Source: Methylotenera_A sp044222005
GTDB lineage: Bacteria; Pseudomonadota; Gammaproteobacteria; Burkholderiales; Methylophilaceae
Assembly (NCBI GenBank): GCA_044222005.1
Contig: JBGANY010000011.1
Coordinates: 1 to 64,000 of the forward strand
Length of the DNA: 64,000 nucleotides
Direction: 5' to 3'
Shown: positions 18,166 to 26,796 of the stretch, piece by piece
Numbering within the stretch: the first letter of the stretch is position 1
Layout of the letters: the number at the start of each line of letters is the position of its first letter
Translations under genes and position numbers: made by a program
The notes under the pieces: model-generated
Told to the model about the DNA's origin: nothing
Seen by the model: the letters and a program-made list of their open reading frames with translations, nothing else
Databases searched by the model: none

Positions 18166-19086
18166 GTGGCGATGCGCATTGGCATAGATGTTGGCGGTAC
18201 CAATTTGCGTGTGGGTGTTTTCTCTGATTTGGTACAGATAGAAGAAACGCGCTTTCAGGCAAGCTTTTCGCGCTTATGCAAGGAGTATGCATCCAACCAG
18301 GCCTGGCAGAAAATACTTGAAGTTACCGCCAATGCAATACAAAGCGTGTTGCAGAAACATCCTGAAGTGGAGGCGATAGGTATCGGCTTTCCAGGCTTTA
18401 TCGATCCGCAGACACACACCATTGCGCAATCACCCAACTTGCCGGGTTTGAAAGACGTGAATCTGGCAGCCGATTTAAGCCGTATCGTTGGCAAAAAAGT
18501 AGTGGTGGAAAACGATGCCAATGCAGCGGCCTACGGCGAATACTGCTTAGCAGGCAAGCCGAAAGGCGGCCTGATTTACATGGGGCTAGGCACCGGGGTG
18601 GGCGGCGGCTTCATCGATACAAGCGGCAGGCTTTATTCAGGTCAGCACGGCGTGGCGATGGAAGTCGGGCATATCATTATCGAGCCAGATGGCAGGCAGT
18701 GCGGCTGCGGTAACAAGGGCTGTATGGAGCAATACGCTTCAGCTTCGGGTGTTGCAATCAGTTACTTCAATGCCACGCAGCAGCAGCACACAGCAGAGCA
18801 GATTGCCGAGCTCGCCAAAGCCGGTGATAAAGCCGCGATCGCCGCCTATGAGATTGCCGCAAACGCACTCGCACAAACACTGGCCAGCATTGCGAAAGTG
18901 ATTGACGTTAAAAACGTGATTATTGGCGGCGGCATGGCGGGTGCCTGGACGCTTATGCAAAAGCCCTTCACACAACGCCTGGATGCTGACTTGATTCCTG
19001 TATTGCGCGGAAAAATATCAGTCAAACTCTCTGCTGCGCATGATCAGGCGGGCATGCTGGGTGCGGCGATGTTGACTTTGAGGTGA
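18166..19086 (+). CDS. glk: ROK-family glucokinase
   Basis: A 306-residue sugar kinase of the ROK family. IGIDVGGTNLRVGV is the phosphate-binding loop, ENDANAAAYGE carries the catalytic Asp, and CGCGNKGCMEQYAS is the ROK zinc motif with the sugar-contacting Glu/His region (MEVGHIII). Context with malQ points to glucose as substrate, though a fructokinase cannot be excluded from motifs alone. The start may be GTG 18166 or ATG 18172 (which leaves conserved sequence intact); GGGCGGA upstream fits the GTG. Confidence 0.88.
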   Translation: MAMRIGIDVGGTNLRVGVFSDLVQIEETRFQASFSRLCKEYASNQAWQKILEVTANAIQSVLQKHPEVEAIGIGFPGFIDPQTHTIAQSPNLPGLKDVNLAADLSRIVGKKVVVENDANAAAYGEYCLAGKPKGGLIYMGLGTGVGGGFIDTSGRLYSGQHGVAMEVGHIIIEPDGRQCGCGNKGCMEQYASASGVAISYFNATQQQHTAEQIAELAKAGDKAAIAAYEIAANALAQTLASIAKVIDVKNVIIGGGMAGAWTLMQKPFTQRLDADLIPVLRGKISVKLSAAHDQAGMLGAAMLTLR

Positions 19087-19107
19087 TTTGTCAGTAAGTT
19101 CTCGCGT

Positions 19108-19704
19108 GTGAATAAGTGCATAAATTATGGTGGCGCCAATACTACGGCTTTTTTAGTTAAAACTTTGCTTGCCTGCATACTGTTGCTAACCCATGTGTCG
19201 ATTTACGGGGCAACAGTCATCTCCAGCAGTGTGCTGCCAGTCAGTGAATACACTCGCATTACCATTGAGTCAGATCAAGCTATTGTGCATTCAATGCTTA
19301 TTCTTAAAAATCCAAATCGCATCGTGCTGGATTTAAAAAACACCCCAATAAATCAATCACTAAAAGCGCTTGTAAGTAAAACTTTGCCTGATAACTTTTA
19401 CATTAAACAATTGCGGGTGGCTAGTTTTAAGCAAGGCGTTACTCGTATAGTGGTTGATTTGAATGCGCAGGCAAGGCCCAGTCTTACAGCTTATCAGCCT
19501 GTAGGTGAATATAAGCATAGATTGGCATTAGATATTTATCCCATGCAAGATGCCCCGATAACCCAGGAAAATGCTCAAGAAACTGTTTCAGATGGCCCTG
19601 CAGGAAACATAGGTGTAAATGATGATTCAAAAAGTAGCGGAGCTAAAATTATATTGGAGCCAGGGCCTATATACGAACCTGAGCCAAGCCAAGATGCATT
19701 TTAG
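19108..19704 (+). CDS. Stand-alone AMIN domain protein, exported
   Basis: A 198-residue protein with a probable signal peptide (hydrophobic stretch about 15-34, after a polar start) followed by a single AMIN domain (about 36-150). It is clearly related to the N-terminal domain of AmiC encoded 2 kb downstream: both share ILKNP.R.VLD, YIKQ.RVA..K.GV.R..VDL, and RL.LDIYP.QD. It lacks any amidase domain and ends in an acidic, low-complexity tail. AMIN domains bind septal peptidoglycan, so a periplasmic septal binding or targeting role is an inference. The gene is more AT-rich than its neighbours and starts at GTG 19108, 21 bp after glk. Confidence 0.75.
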   Translation: MNKCINYGGANTTAFLVKTLLACILLLTHVSIYGATVISSSVLPVSEYTRITIESDQAIVHSMLILKNPNRIVLDLKNTPINQSLKALVSKTLPDNFYIKQLRVASFKQGVTRIVVDLNAQARPSLTAYQPVGEYKHRLALDIYPMQDAPITQENAQETVSDGPAGNIGVNDDSKSSGAKIILEPGPIYEPEPSQDAF

Positions 19705-19716
19705 CAAACCGTTAAT

Positions 19717-20778
19717 TTATTGATGCTGCCGCAACGCCCATTCTACATGTTCCCTGACCAAGTCATTACTATCATGTTCACGTGCCTTTAAGGCGCTGAT
19801 CACTGCCGGTGTACCAGGCGCATTGCCCAAGCCCACGGCAATGTTGCGCAGCCACTGTATATAGCCAATGCGGTAAATCGCGCTGCCAGCCATTTTCTGT
19901 TTGAATTCGGCCTCAGACCAGGCAAAACATTCCACCAGGCTGATGTTATCAAGGCCGTTTCGCACATTAAAATCGGGTTCTTGTGTGATTTCTGCAAACT
20001 TGTTCCAGGGACAAACCAATTGGCAATCGTCGCAGCCATACACTCTGTTGCCTATGAGTGGCCTGAATTCTACAGGAATCGCGGTTTTAAGCTCGATGGT
20101 GAGATAGGAAATACAGCGCCGGGCATCTACCTCGTAAGGCGCGGTAATGGCACGGGTAGGGCAGATGTCGATGCAGGCGCTGCAGCTGCCGCAGTGGTTG
20201 CTGGCTTTTGCATCAATCGGCAATGGCAGATTGGTGTAGATTTCGCCCAGAAAGAACCATGAGCCGTGTTCTTTATTAATCAGCAAGGTATGTTTACCAC
20301 GCCACCCCAAGCCAGCTTTTTCTGCCAGTGCCACCTCCAGCACTGGCGCGCTGTCTGTGAATACTCTGAATTCAAATTCGTTTATATTCTCTGCAATTTT
20401 GTCGCAAAGTTTTTGCAGTTTCTGCCGCATGACTTTGTGGTAATCGCGGCCTAATGCGTATCTTGAGATAAAGGCTTTTTCACCGTCCTTCATCACATCC
20501 CAGCTATCCTGCGCTTTGGGCAGTAAATAATCCAGGCGGGCGGAAATCACGCGTACAGTATTTGGCACCAATTCAGCAGGGCGTGTGCGCTTCGTGCCAT
20601 GTTTTGCCATATAATCCATGTCACCATGAAAGCCTTTGTTAATCCATGCCTGATGTTCCGCTTCCGCATCCGTCAAGTTGGTATCGGTAATGCCAATCTC
20701 GGCAAAGCCCAGTTCACGGCCCCAGCGCTTGATGTCAGCCGCCAGTGTAGCCAAGTCGTTAGAAGAATTTAAATGCAT
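19717..20778 (-). CDS. queG: Epoxyqueuosine reductase
   Basis: QueG reduces epoxyqueuosine in tRNA to queuosine with a cobalamin and two [4Fe-4S] clusters. Cluster ligands are CGSCSACIDICPTRAI and CDDCQLVCPWNK; the C-terminal HEAT-like RNIAVGLGNAPG segment is also typical. I place the start at ATG 20778 (MHLNSSNDLATLA), giving 353 residues; the open frame continues 51 codons further, but that part lies wholly inside tsaE on the other strand and has no family similarity. The start codon shares an ATGCAT with the tsaE start. It converges with the AMIN gene, 12 bp apart. Confidence 0.95.
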   Translation of the reverse strand: MHLNSSNDLATLAADIKRWGRELGFAEIGITDTNLTDAEAEHQAWINKGFHGDMDYMAKHGTKRTRPAELVPNTVRVISARLDYLLPKAQDSWDVMKDGEKAFISRYALGRDYHKVMRQKLQKLCDKIAENINEFEFRVFTDSAPVLEVALAEKAGLGWRGKHTLLINKEHGSWFFLGEIYTNLPLPIDAKASNHCGSCSACIDICPTRAITAPYEVDARRCISYLTIELKTAIPVEFRPLIGNRVYGCDDCQLVCPWNKFAEITQEPDFNVRNGLDNISLVECFAWSEAEFKQKMAGSAIYRIGYIQWLRNIAVGLGNAPGTPAVISALKAREHDSNDLVREHVEWALRQHQ

Positions 20779-21252
20779 AGCGCCAATGATATTACACTTG
20801 CCCTGAATGATGAAGCCGCTACCCTGGCTTGCGGCGCGCGCTTTGCGCATATTGTTAAGGCTGGTCTGGTGGTGTACCTGCATGGCGATCTCGGCGCGGG
20901 TAAAACCACCTTTGTACGCGGCGTTCTGCATGGCTTAGGGTATTCTGGCAAAGTAAAAAGCCCGACTTATACCTTGGTTGAACCTTACATGATTGAACTT
21001 AATGCAATTTCTAGTTATAATCTATATCATTTTGATTTATATAGATTTACTAGCGAAGAAGAATGGGATGCGGCAGGCTTCCGGGATTATTTTAATCCGC
21101 AGAGTATTTGCATGATCGAATGGCCGGAGAAGGCTGTGCATGTGTTGCCGGAGCCGGATATTCATGTGCGGCTTTCGCTACTTGATAACAGGCGTAAAAT
21201 TCAGTTTTCGGCAGGTTCGCCGTTAGGAAAGCAATGTTTAGAAGCCTTTTAA
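20773..21252 (+). CDS. tsaE: tRNA t6A biosynthesis ATPase TsaE
   Basis: TsaE is the small P-loop ATPase that drives the TsaB/TsaD complex making threonylcarbamoyl-adenosine in tRNAs. The 159 residues include HGDLGAGKTTFVRG (Walker A), SPTYTLVEPY and the conserved HFDLYR. The start ATG (20773-20775) overlaps the queG start on the other strand, so its promoter and ribosome site (AGAAG) lie inside queG. It overlaps amiC by 19 bp; a tsaE-amiC-mutL order is widespread in Proteobacteria. Confidence 0.95.
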   Translation: MHSANDITLALNDEAATLACGARFAHIVKAGLVVYLHGDLGAGKTTFVRGVLHGLGYSGKVKSPTYTLVEPYMIELNAISSYNLYHFDLYRFTSEEEWDAAGFRDYFNPQSICMIEWPEKAVHVLPEPDIHVRLSLLDNRRKIQFSAGSPLGKQCLEAF

Positions 21253-22616
21253 CAAAACAGCTATTTATTTGTTTATTGCTAATCACTATAAATGGTTACG
21301 CGGCAAACACCATCACGGCGGCACGTGTCTGGCCTGCGGATGAGTACACCCGCATTGCGCTGGAGTCGACCGCGCCGATTAAATATCAGCTGATTATCCT
21401 GAAAAATCCAGACCGGTTGGTGCTGGATATTGAAGATGTAGAACTCACCAGTGTGCTCAAAACGCTTTCTGACAAAATCCTGTCGAGCGACCCTTATATC
21501 AAACAGGTACGCGTGGCCAATTACAAGCCGGGCGTGGTGCGCGTAGCTGTCGATTTGAAAGGCGAGGTGAAATCCAACCTGTTCGCGCTCGCACCCGCTG
21601 GTGACTATAAAAATCGTCTGGTGCTGGATATTTACCCATTGCAGGATGAATTGATGGCCATGCTGGATAAGCGAAATAACGAAGCAAGCTTGCAAAAACC
21701 CGTAATAGAGCCACTGCCGCCCAATACTGGCGCGGCAGATGGAACAGTCGCTGAACCGGCGCCTATGTCTGCAGATTCAACCGCGGCAAATACAGCTACG
21801 GCTGCAACGGCTACACCTAAGCCTGCCGATACCGCAGCGGTTGCGCCAGCGGACACAAATAAACCAGAAAGAGGCAAACCCGCCATCAATAAAGAAGATG
21901 GCCGTTTAATTACCATTGCCATTGATGCCGGTCATGGTGGAGAAGACCCCGGCGCACGCGGCGCCAATGGCAGCCATGAAAAAAACATTACCTTGGCCAT
22001 CGCCAGAAAACTCAAAGAAAAAATCGATGCGGAACCCAGCATGCGCGGAGTTTTGACGCGTGACGGCGACTATTTTATTCCTCTGCATACCCGTGTGGTG
22101 AAGGCGCGCAAGTTCAAAGCCGATCTGTTCGTGTCGATTCACGCGGATGCCTTTACCAATCCTGCGGCACGCGGTTCTTCTGTATTTGCGCTTTCCGAAA
22201 AAGGCGCTACCAGCGCCAGCGCGCGCTATCTGGCTAAAAAGGAAAATGAATCCGATCTGATCGGCGGCGTGAGCCTGGATGATAAGGATCCGGTGTTGGC
22301 GAAAACATTGCTGGATTTGTCGCAAACTGCAACCATTAACGACAGCTTAAAGCTGGGCAAGGCTGTGTTAAGACATATCGGCGAAGTCAACAAGCTACAC
22401 AAGCCGCGTGTTGAGCAAGCAGGCTTTGCCGTGTTGAAATCGCCGGACATTCCGTCGATATTGGTTGAAACAGCTTTTATCAGCAACCCGGAAGAAGAGC
22501 GCAAACTGAACGACAGCGATCATCAGGATAAACTGGTCGATTCCATTTTAAGCGGTATCAAAAAATATTTCGCCAGCAATCCCGCGCTGGCGAAAATCAA
22601 AATCGCCAAAGAATAA
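21234..22616 (+). CDS. amiC: N-acetylmuramoyl-L-alanine amidase AmiC
   Basis: Periplasmic amidase that cuts the stem peptide from septal peptidoglycan at cell separation. The 460 residues comprise a signal peptide (about 1-23, ending GYAA), an AMIN domain (about 25-140), an Ala/Thr/Pro-rich linker (about 160-220), and an Amidase_3 catalytic domain. Zinc and catalytic residues are visible in IDAGHGGEDPGA, the Glu of SHEKNITLA, VSIHADAF and the final VETAFISNPEEE. Its start is within the tsaE end, suggesting coupled translation. The AMIN domain has a stand-alone paralogue at 19108-19704. Confidence 0.96.
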   Translation: MFRSLLTKQLFICLLLITINGYAANTITAARVWPADEYTRIALESTAPIKYQLIILKNPDRLVLDIEDVELTSVLKTLSDKILSSDPYIKQVRVANYKPGVVRVAVDLKGEVKSNLFALAPAGDYKNRLVLDIYPLQDELMAMLDKRNNEASLQKPVIEPLPPNTGAADGTVAEPAPMSADSTAANTATAATATPKPADTAAVAPADTNKPERGKPAINKEDGRLITIAIDAGHGGEDPGARGANGSHEKNITLAIARKLKEKIDAEPSMRGVLTRDGDYFIPLHTRVVKARKFKADLFVSIHADAFTNPAARGSSVFALSEKGATSASARYLAKKENESDLIGGVSLDDKDPVLAKTLLDLSQTATINDSLKLGKAVLRHIGEVNKLHKPRVEQAGFAVLKSPDIPSILVETAFISNPEEERKLNDSDHQDKLVDSILSGIKKYFASNPALAKIKIAKE

Positions 22617-22691
22617 CCATTTGAAAGAGGCATTGTCGCTTGCCACACGCTGCAAGCGCAAAACGGCCTGAATACCAAGTAGAATAGCGAT

Positions 22692-24497
22692 ATGCGCATC
22701 CAACTTTTACCTGACCAGCTCATCAGTCAAATCGCCGCAGGCGAAGTGGTGGAGCGTCCTGCCTCCGCGCTTAAAGAGCTGCTGGAAAACAGCCTGGATG
22801 CGGGCAGCACAGAGATTCAAGTTTCGCTCATGCAGGGCGGCATTAAGCAATTAAGGATTACGGATAACGGCAGCGGCATCGCGCAGGACGATCTGGCGAT
22901 GGCGCTCACACGCCACGCCACCAGCAAGATCGCCAGTCTGGAAGATTTGGAATCCGTCGCCAGCTTGGGCTTTCGCGGCGAGGCGCTGGCGAGCATTGCT
23001 TCAGTTTCGCGCACGACCATTTTAAGCCGTGCCCAGGCCACGAAGCACGCCTGGCGTATTGCCTCGGAAGGCAGTGAAATCATGCCGCTAGAGCCTGCAG
23101 CGCTGGATGCGGGGACGGTTGTGGAAGTCAGCGATTTGTATTTCAACACGCCCGCACGGCGCAAGTTTTTAAAAACCGAAGCGACCGAATTCGGTCATTG
23201 TGAAGAGGCGTTCAGCCGCATTGCGCTTTCGCGCCCCGATGTGGCGTTTATGTTGCAGCACAATGGCAGGGCGCTTAACCGCTATGCTGTAAGCGAACCT
23301 GTAAAAAGATTCAGTGAAGTGTTGGGAGCAGAGTTTTCGGCTGAAAGCATCAGCATCGATGAGCAGGCCGCAGGGTTGCGCCTGTGGGGCATGGCTGCCA
23401 AGCCGACATTCAACCGCAATAGCCGCGATACGCAGTATGTGTACGTCAATGGCCGTTTTGTGCGCGACAAGCTTATTGCACACGCCATTCGGCAGGCCTA
23501 TCAGGATGTGCTGCATCATGAGCGCCACCCCGCGTTTGTGCTGTTTCTGGAGCTTGACCCAAACTTGGTCGACGTGAACGTGCATCCAGCAAAAACTGAA
23601 GTGCGGTTTAGAGATGGGCAGGCGGTACATCGCTTTATTTTTCACTCGCTAAACAAGAATTTGGCCACGCCGACTGGCGCTTCCAGCGCAGTAACGGCAG
23701 GGCAGGCGCAGCACAATCCTTTCAACGCTCCGTATCCAGCTTATCAATCGCAGATTAATCTGGCGGCGAATGAAAGCCCAAATTTTTATCAAACGCTATT
23801 TGGTAACGTTCAAAACGCTGCTCTGCAGCCCAATAGGGACGCGGGGGTAGGCTTGCAGGGTTTTGAGCCATCATTTGCAGAAAAACGAGAATTTCAGCAA
23901 GAGTTTCCATTAGGCTTTGCCGTTGCGCAAATCCACGGCGTGTACGTGCTGGCGCAGAACGCGCAGGGTTTGGTGGTGGTGGATATGCACGCTGCGCACG
24001 AGCGCATCATGTATGAGCAACTGAAATGCGCACTTGATGCCAAGACTGTTGCCATGCAGCCATTGCTGATCCCGGTGAGTTTTAATGCGGACAAACTCGA
24101 AGTGGCGGCCGTGCACGAAGCGCTTGCTAATGGCGATCACAGTCTGCAACAGCTTGGGTTTGACATTGCCATTCTTTCGCCCACCACATTGGCGGTGCGC
24201 GCCGTACCTGCCATGCTGCAAGAGGCTGATGCCGTAACGTTAGCGCGCGATGTGCTGCGCGATTTGCGCGAATTTGGCGCGAGTAGGGCGCTCACGGAGC
24301 GCCGTAATGAGTTATTGGGTACCATGGCCTGCCACGCCGCCGTGCGTGCCAACCGCAGTCTCACCATTCCAGAGATGAACGCTTTGCTGCGTGATATGGA
24401 AGCGACTGAACGCAGCGGACAGTGCAACCATGGCCGGCCAACCTGGTTTCAGGTTTCAATGCAGGATTTGGATAAGATGTTTATGCGGGGGAAATAG
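22692..24497 (+). CDS. mutL: DNA mismatch repair protein MutL
   Basis: MutL couples MutS mismatch recognition to strand cutting. At 601 residues it has an N-terminal GHKL ATPase (LPDQLISQIAAGEVVERPASALKELLENSLDAG split over the first 40 residues, then DNGSGI and GFRGEALASI), a variable linker (about 330-400), and a C-terminal dimerisation domain (VVVDMHAAHERI...). The DQHA(x)2E(x)4E endonuclease motif of methyl-independent MutL is not evident; the family position reads DMHAAHERIMYE, which is close to it, so nicking activity should be checked by alignment. Completes the tsaE-amiC-mutL group. Confidence 0.95.
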   Translation: MRIQLLPDQLISQIAAGEVVERPASALKELLENSLDAGSTEIQVSLMQGGIKQLRITDNGSGIAQDDLAMALTRHATSKIASLEDLESVASLGFRGEALASIASVSRTTILSRAQATKHAWRIASEGSEIMPLEPAALDAGTVVEVSDLYFNTPARRKFLKTEATEFGHCEEAFSRIALSRPDVAFMLQHNGRALNRYAVSEPVKRFSEVLGAEFSAESISIDEQAAGLRLWGMAAKPTFNRNSRDTQYVYVNGRFVRDKLIAHAIRQAYQDVLHHERHPAFVLFLELDPNLVDVNVHPAKTEVRFRDGQAVHRFIFHSLNKNLATPTGASSAVTAGQAQHNPFNAPYPAYQSQINLAANESPNFYQTLFGNVQNAALQPNRDAGVGLQGFEPSFAEKREFQQEFPLGFAVAQIHGVYVLAQNAQGLVVVDMHAAHERIMYEQLKCALDAKTVAMQPLLIPVSFNADKLEVAAVHEALANGDHSLQQLGFDIAILSPTTLAVRAVPAMLQEADAVTLARDVLRDLREFGASRALTERRNELLGTMACHAAVRANRSLTIPEMNALLRDMEATERSGQCNHGRPTWFQVSMQDLDKMFMRGK

Positions 24498-24548
24498 GGC
24501 AGACCGTAGTTTACGTGTTCGCCAGGTGACGTTTTAGCAAGCGCTCCG

Positions 24549-26231
24549 CTAAGACTTCAACCAGCGCCAGATCAGGCTGTCTGGAACCTCTACGCCGTCG
24601 ACAATGTAGGTCAGATCCTTGTGGTTATTTAATAGCCTCGGCTGGGTAGATTTTGCCATCGGCTTGCCGCAGAAAAGAATCTGGTCGCCTTCATTCAACA
24701 AGGTAGATTCTGCTGGTAGTAGCCAGGGCTCGTTGTTACGCAGCAGCAGAAGCGGAACTGCCGGCAGGTACTTCTGACGATTGGCGGGGTCCTGCGTCAG
24801 ATTAAGCAGCGTTACTCCGCGGTTTTGCTGGATAAATGCAGTGACTGCCGGAGCATTTTTGCTGTTAATCGTGACGGCCCAGGTTTCGGGGACGGTTTCG
24901 CCTACAACCGAGACCAGATGACTTACCAGCGCATTGGCCCAGGCATTGCTCTGGTTGCGGGCAAGCGCCAGAAACTGTGCCAGCAGCGGCGAGATCATGT
25001 GGGCCAGGCACTCATGCGCGATAATGTCGTGTGGCTGCATGGTAATGTTCGCATCAAACTTCTTGAATAGCGCATTATTATGCCGCCTGTTTTTGCGCAC
25101 GATGACAAACAGCTTTGGGTTAAGCTCATAGGCAGTCATGACGATCGATAAGTTATTGATGTCGTTATCTGTGCCGGCAATAATGCCTACCGCGTCGTGC
25201 ACACCTGCTTCTATCAGGGTTTTTGCTTCTGCACCGCTGCCCACGATACAGTTTTCACAACCGGTGAGTTCTGGCGCGGCTTCTACAATGGTGGTGGTCA
25301 TGTGCTCGCGTTCCAGATTTTTAACGACAGATTTCCCAAACCGCCCGTAACCGCATACGATCCATCTTCCCATGGGCGGACACTCGGGCGGCGGCAGGGT
25401 GTCTCCCGGTACGTCCGTAAGCCATTCGTGCAGAATATAAGTGCCGATCGCATGCACGCGCACAGCCAGCTGTTCGCCAAACAACACATAAGGATTAATG
25501 ATGTGGTCCGTGCCGAAAGACGCCATATTGGCCGCGATGTCCTCCCGTTCAGCACGCGCTAGCACGGGTAGGTCTGGATTCATGAGTTTGACCGCCACCG
25601 CCACCGCCAGGTTGACATGATCGTTGTCGGTGAGCGTGACAACACCGCTGCACAAAGGGTGATGCACGCCTGCATGAACCAGTGTATCCGGCAGTTTGGC
25701 GTCGGCGCACAAGCTGGGGATCACATTTTTCGTGTCACTCAACTCCAGTTCATTGAGCTGCTCCTGCGTGGATTCAACCACCACTACGCGCATGCCTTTG
25801 TCATCCAGCGCCTTTGCCAGTACACTGGCCGATTCACCATAGCTGCACAGAATATAAAAGGGCTCCTGAATCAAGCGCACACTTTTGGCAAAGCGTTCTG
25901 TGGTCATCGCCTGACGTAGCGCAGTATCCTGCAATAAGGCAATTATTTTGCCCAAGGCATAAAACCATGGGATCACAGTCAGGTAGATGGACAGGGTCAT
26001 CCAGAGGCGCTGCGCATGGCTGTACGGGTAGGGGATTTCACCAAAGCCAATGGTTGTCGCTGTGTAGCTGATGACATAAAAAGCCTGGAATACACTCATG
26101 TGCCAGGGATTGCCTTTGTCATCAACGCCGGGCATCAGCGTGAGCCCGACAATGGCGATGGCAAAGCTGAGGATGATCACGATCAGTGGCCGCCGCAGGC
26201 GCCGCAGGATCAGGAAAAGAATGTTATTCAT
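24549..26231 (-). CDS. Two-RCK potassium channel protein
   Basis: A 560-residue membrane protein: transmembrane helix (about 13-33), pore loop with filter TTIGFGE (about 59-65), second helix (about 75-98), then two Rossmann RCK/TrkA-N units, one beginning near residue 126 (FYILCSYGESASVLAKAL) and one near 290 (WIVCGYGRFGKSVVKNL). The filter has GFG rather than the usual GYG, a substitution also known in some potassium channels. The first RCK lacks a full GxGxxG, while the second has it. Expected to be a ligand-gated K+ channel of the inner membrane. It is 36 bp downstream of a small membrane protein gene on the same strand. Confidence 0.85.
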   Translation of the reverse strand: MNNILFLILRRLRRPLIVIILSFAIAIVGLTLMPGVDDKGNPWHMSVFQAFYVISYTATTIGFGEIPYPYSHAQRLWMTLSIYLTVIPWFYALGKIIALLQDTALRQAMTTERFAKSVRLIQEPFYILCSYGESASVLAKALDDKGMRVVVVESTQEQLNELELSDTKNVIPSLCADAKLPDTLVHAGVHHPLCSGVVTLTDNDHVNLAVAVAVKLMNPDLPVLARAEREDIAANMASFGTDHIINPYVLFGEQLAVRVHAIGTYILHEWLTDVPGDTLPPPECPPMGRWIVCGYGRFGKSVVKNLEREHMTTTIVEAAPELTGCENCIVGSGAEAKTLIEAGVHDAVGIIAGTDNDINNLSIVMTAYELNPKLFVIVRKNRRHNNALFKKFDANITMQPHDIIAHECLAHMISPLLAQFLALARNQSNAWANALVSHLVSVVGETVPETWAVTINSKNAPAVTAFIQQNRGVTLLNLTQDPANRQKYLPAVPLLLLRNNEPWLLPAESTLLNEGDQILFCGKPMAKSTQPRLLNNHKDLTYIVDGVEVPDSLIWRWLKS

Positions 26232-26267
26232 ATCGCCGGGAGTTTTGAGTATTCAAGCAGGTGCGCA

Positions 26268-26642
26268 TTATCTGCGCTGGCTGATAGTCTCAGAGATGAG
26301 CAGGATGACAGAAACGAAATTCGCCATTAACGCGCCGCCGGAGAGCGAAACGATGTACACCATCAGCGAGGCCTCATCCATGCTGCCGCCCATGATAGCC
26401 CATAATATGGCGGCGGAAATGAGTTGCAGGTCTGCAGCCAGGCTGGTGGACAGCAATACAGCGCCGACCTGTGTGCGGTCGCCAAACTTTAACACGGTAG
26501 CAATCAGGCTTACCACGATGGCTGCGTAGAGCTCGTAGACATGGTGGTGATTGGGGTTGTCAATGTCGCCTAGAAAGAAGCCGAAATTCAGCGTCATCGC
26601 CAATACGATAAAAAAACCAAAAATTACTTTTTCCAAGTTCAT
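26268..26642 (-). CDS. Small conserved membrane protein, DUF6394-like
   Basis: A 124-residue protein with four predicted transmembrane segments and a conserved-looking HHHVYELYAA and LKFGDRTQ loop. I recall similar proteins grouped as DUF6394, but cannot confirm this here. It is the first gene of a two-gene operon with the RCK channel. That position and the membrane topology make it a candidate accessory subunit or regulator of the channel; this is inference only. Confidence 0.65.
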   Translation of the reverse strand: MNLEKVIFGFFIVLAMTLNFGFFLGDIDNPNHHHVYELYAAIVVSLIATVLKFGDRTQVGAVLLSTSLAADLQLISAAILWAIMGGSMDEASLMVYIVSLSGGALMANFVSVILLISETISQRR

Positions 26643-26796
26643 TGAGAATCTCCCCGGTACAATGTGTAGTATATTCGTTTAAATATATTATACCGTTGTG
26701 CTGCAGCTTGGTAATAAGAGAAAATCCTAATGGGCAATATCGTCTAGCAGAATAAGCAGGCTGTGCCGAAAAAAACAAATTTTGAGCAATTAATTG

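Noticed and set aside
20779..20931. Longer N-terminus of QueG
   Set aside because: It lies entirely inside tsaE on the other strand and has no QueG similarity.
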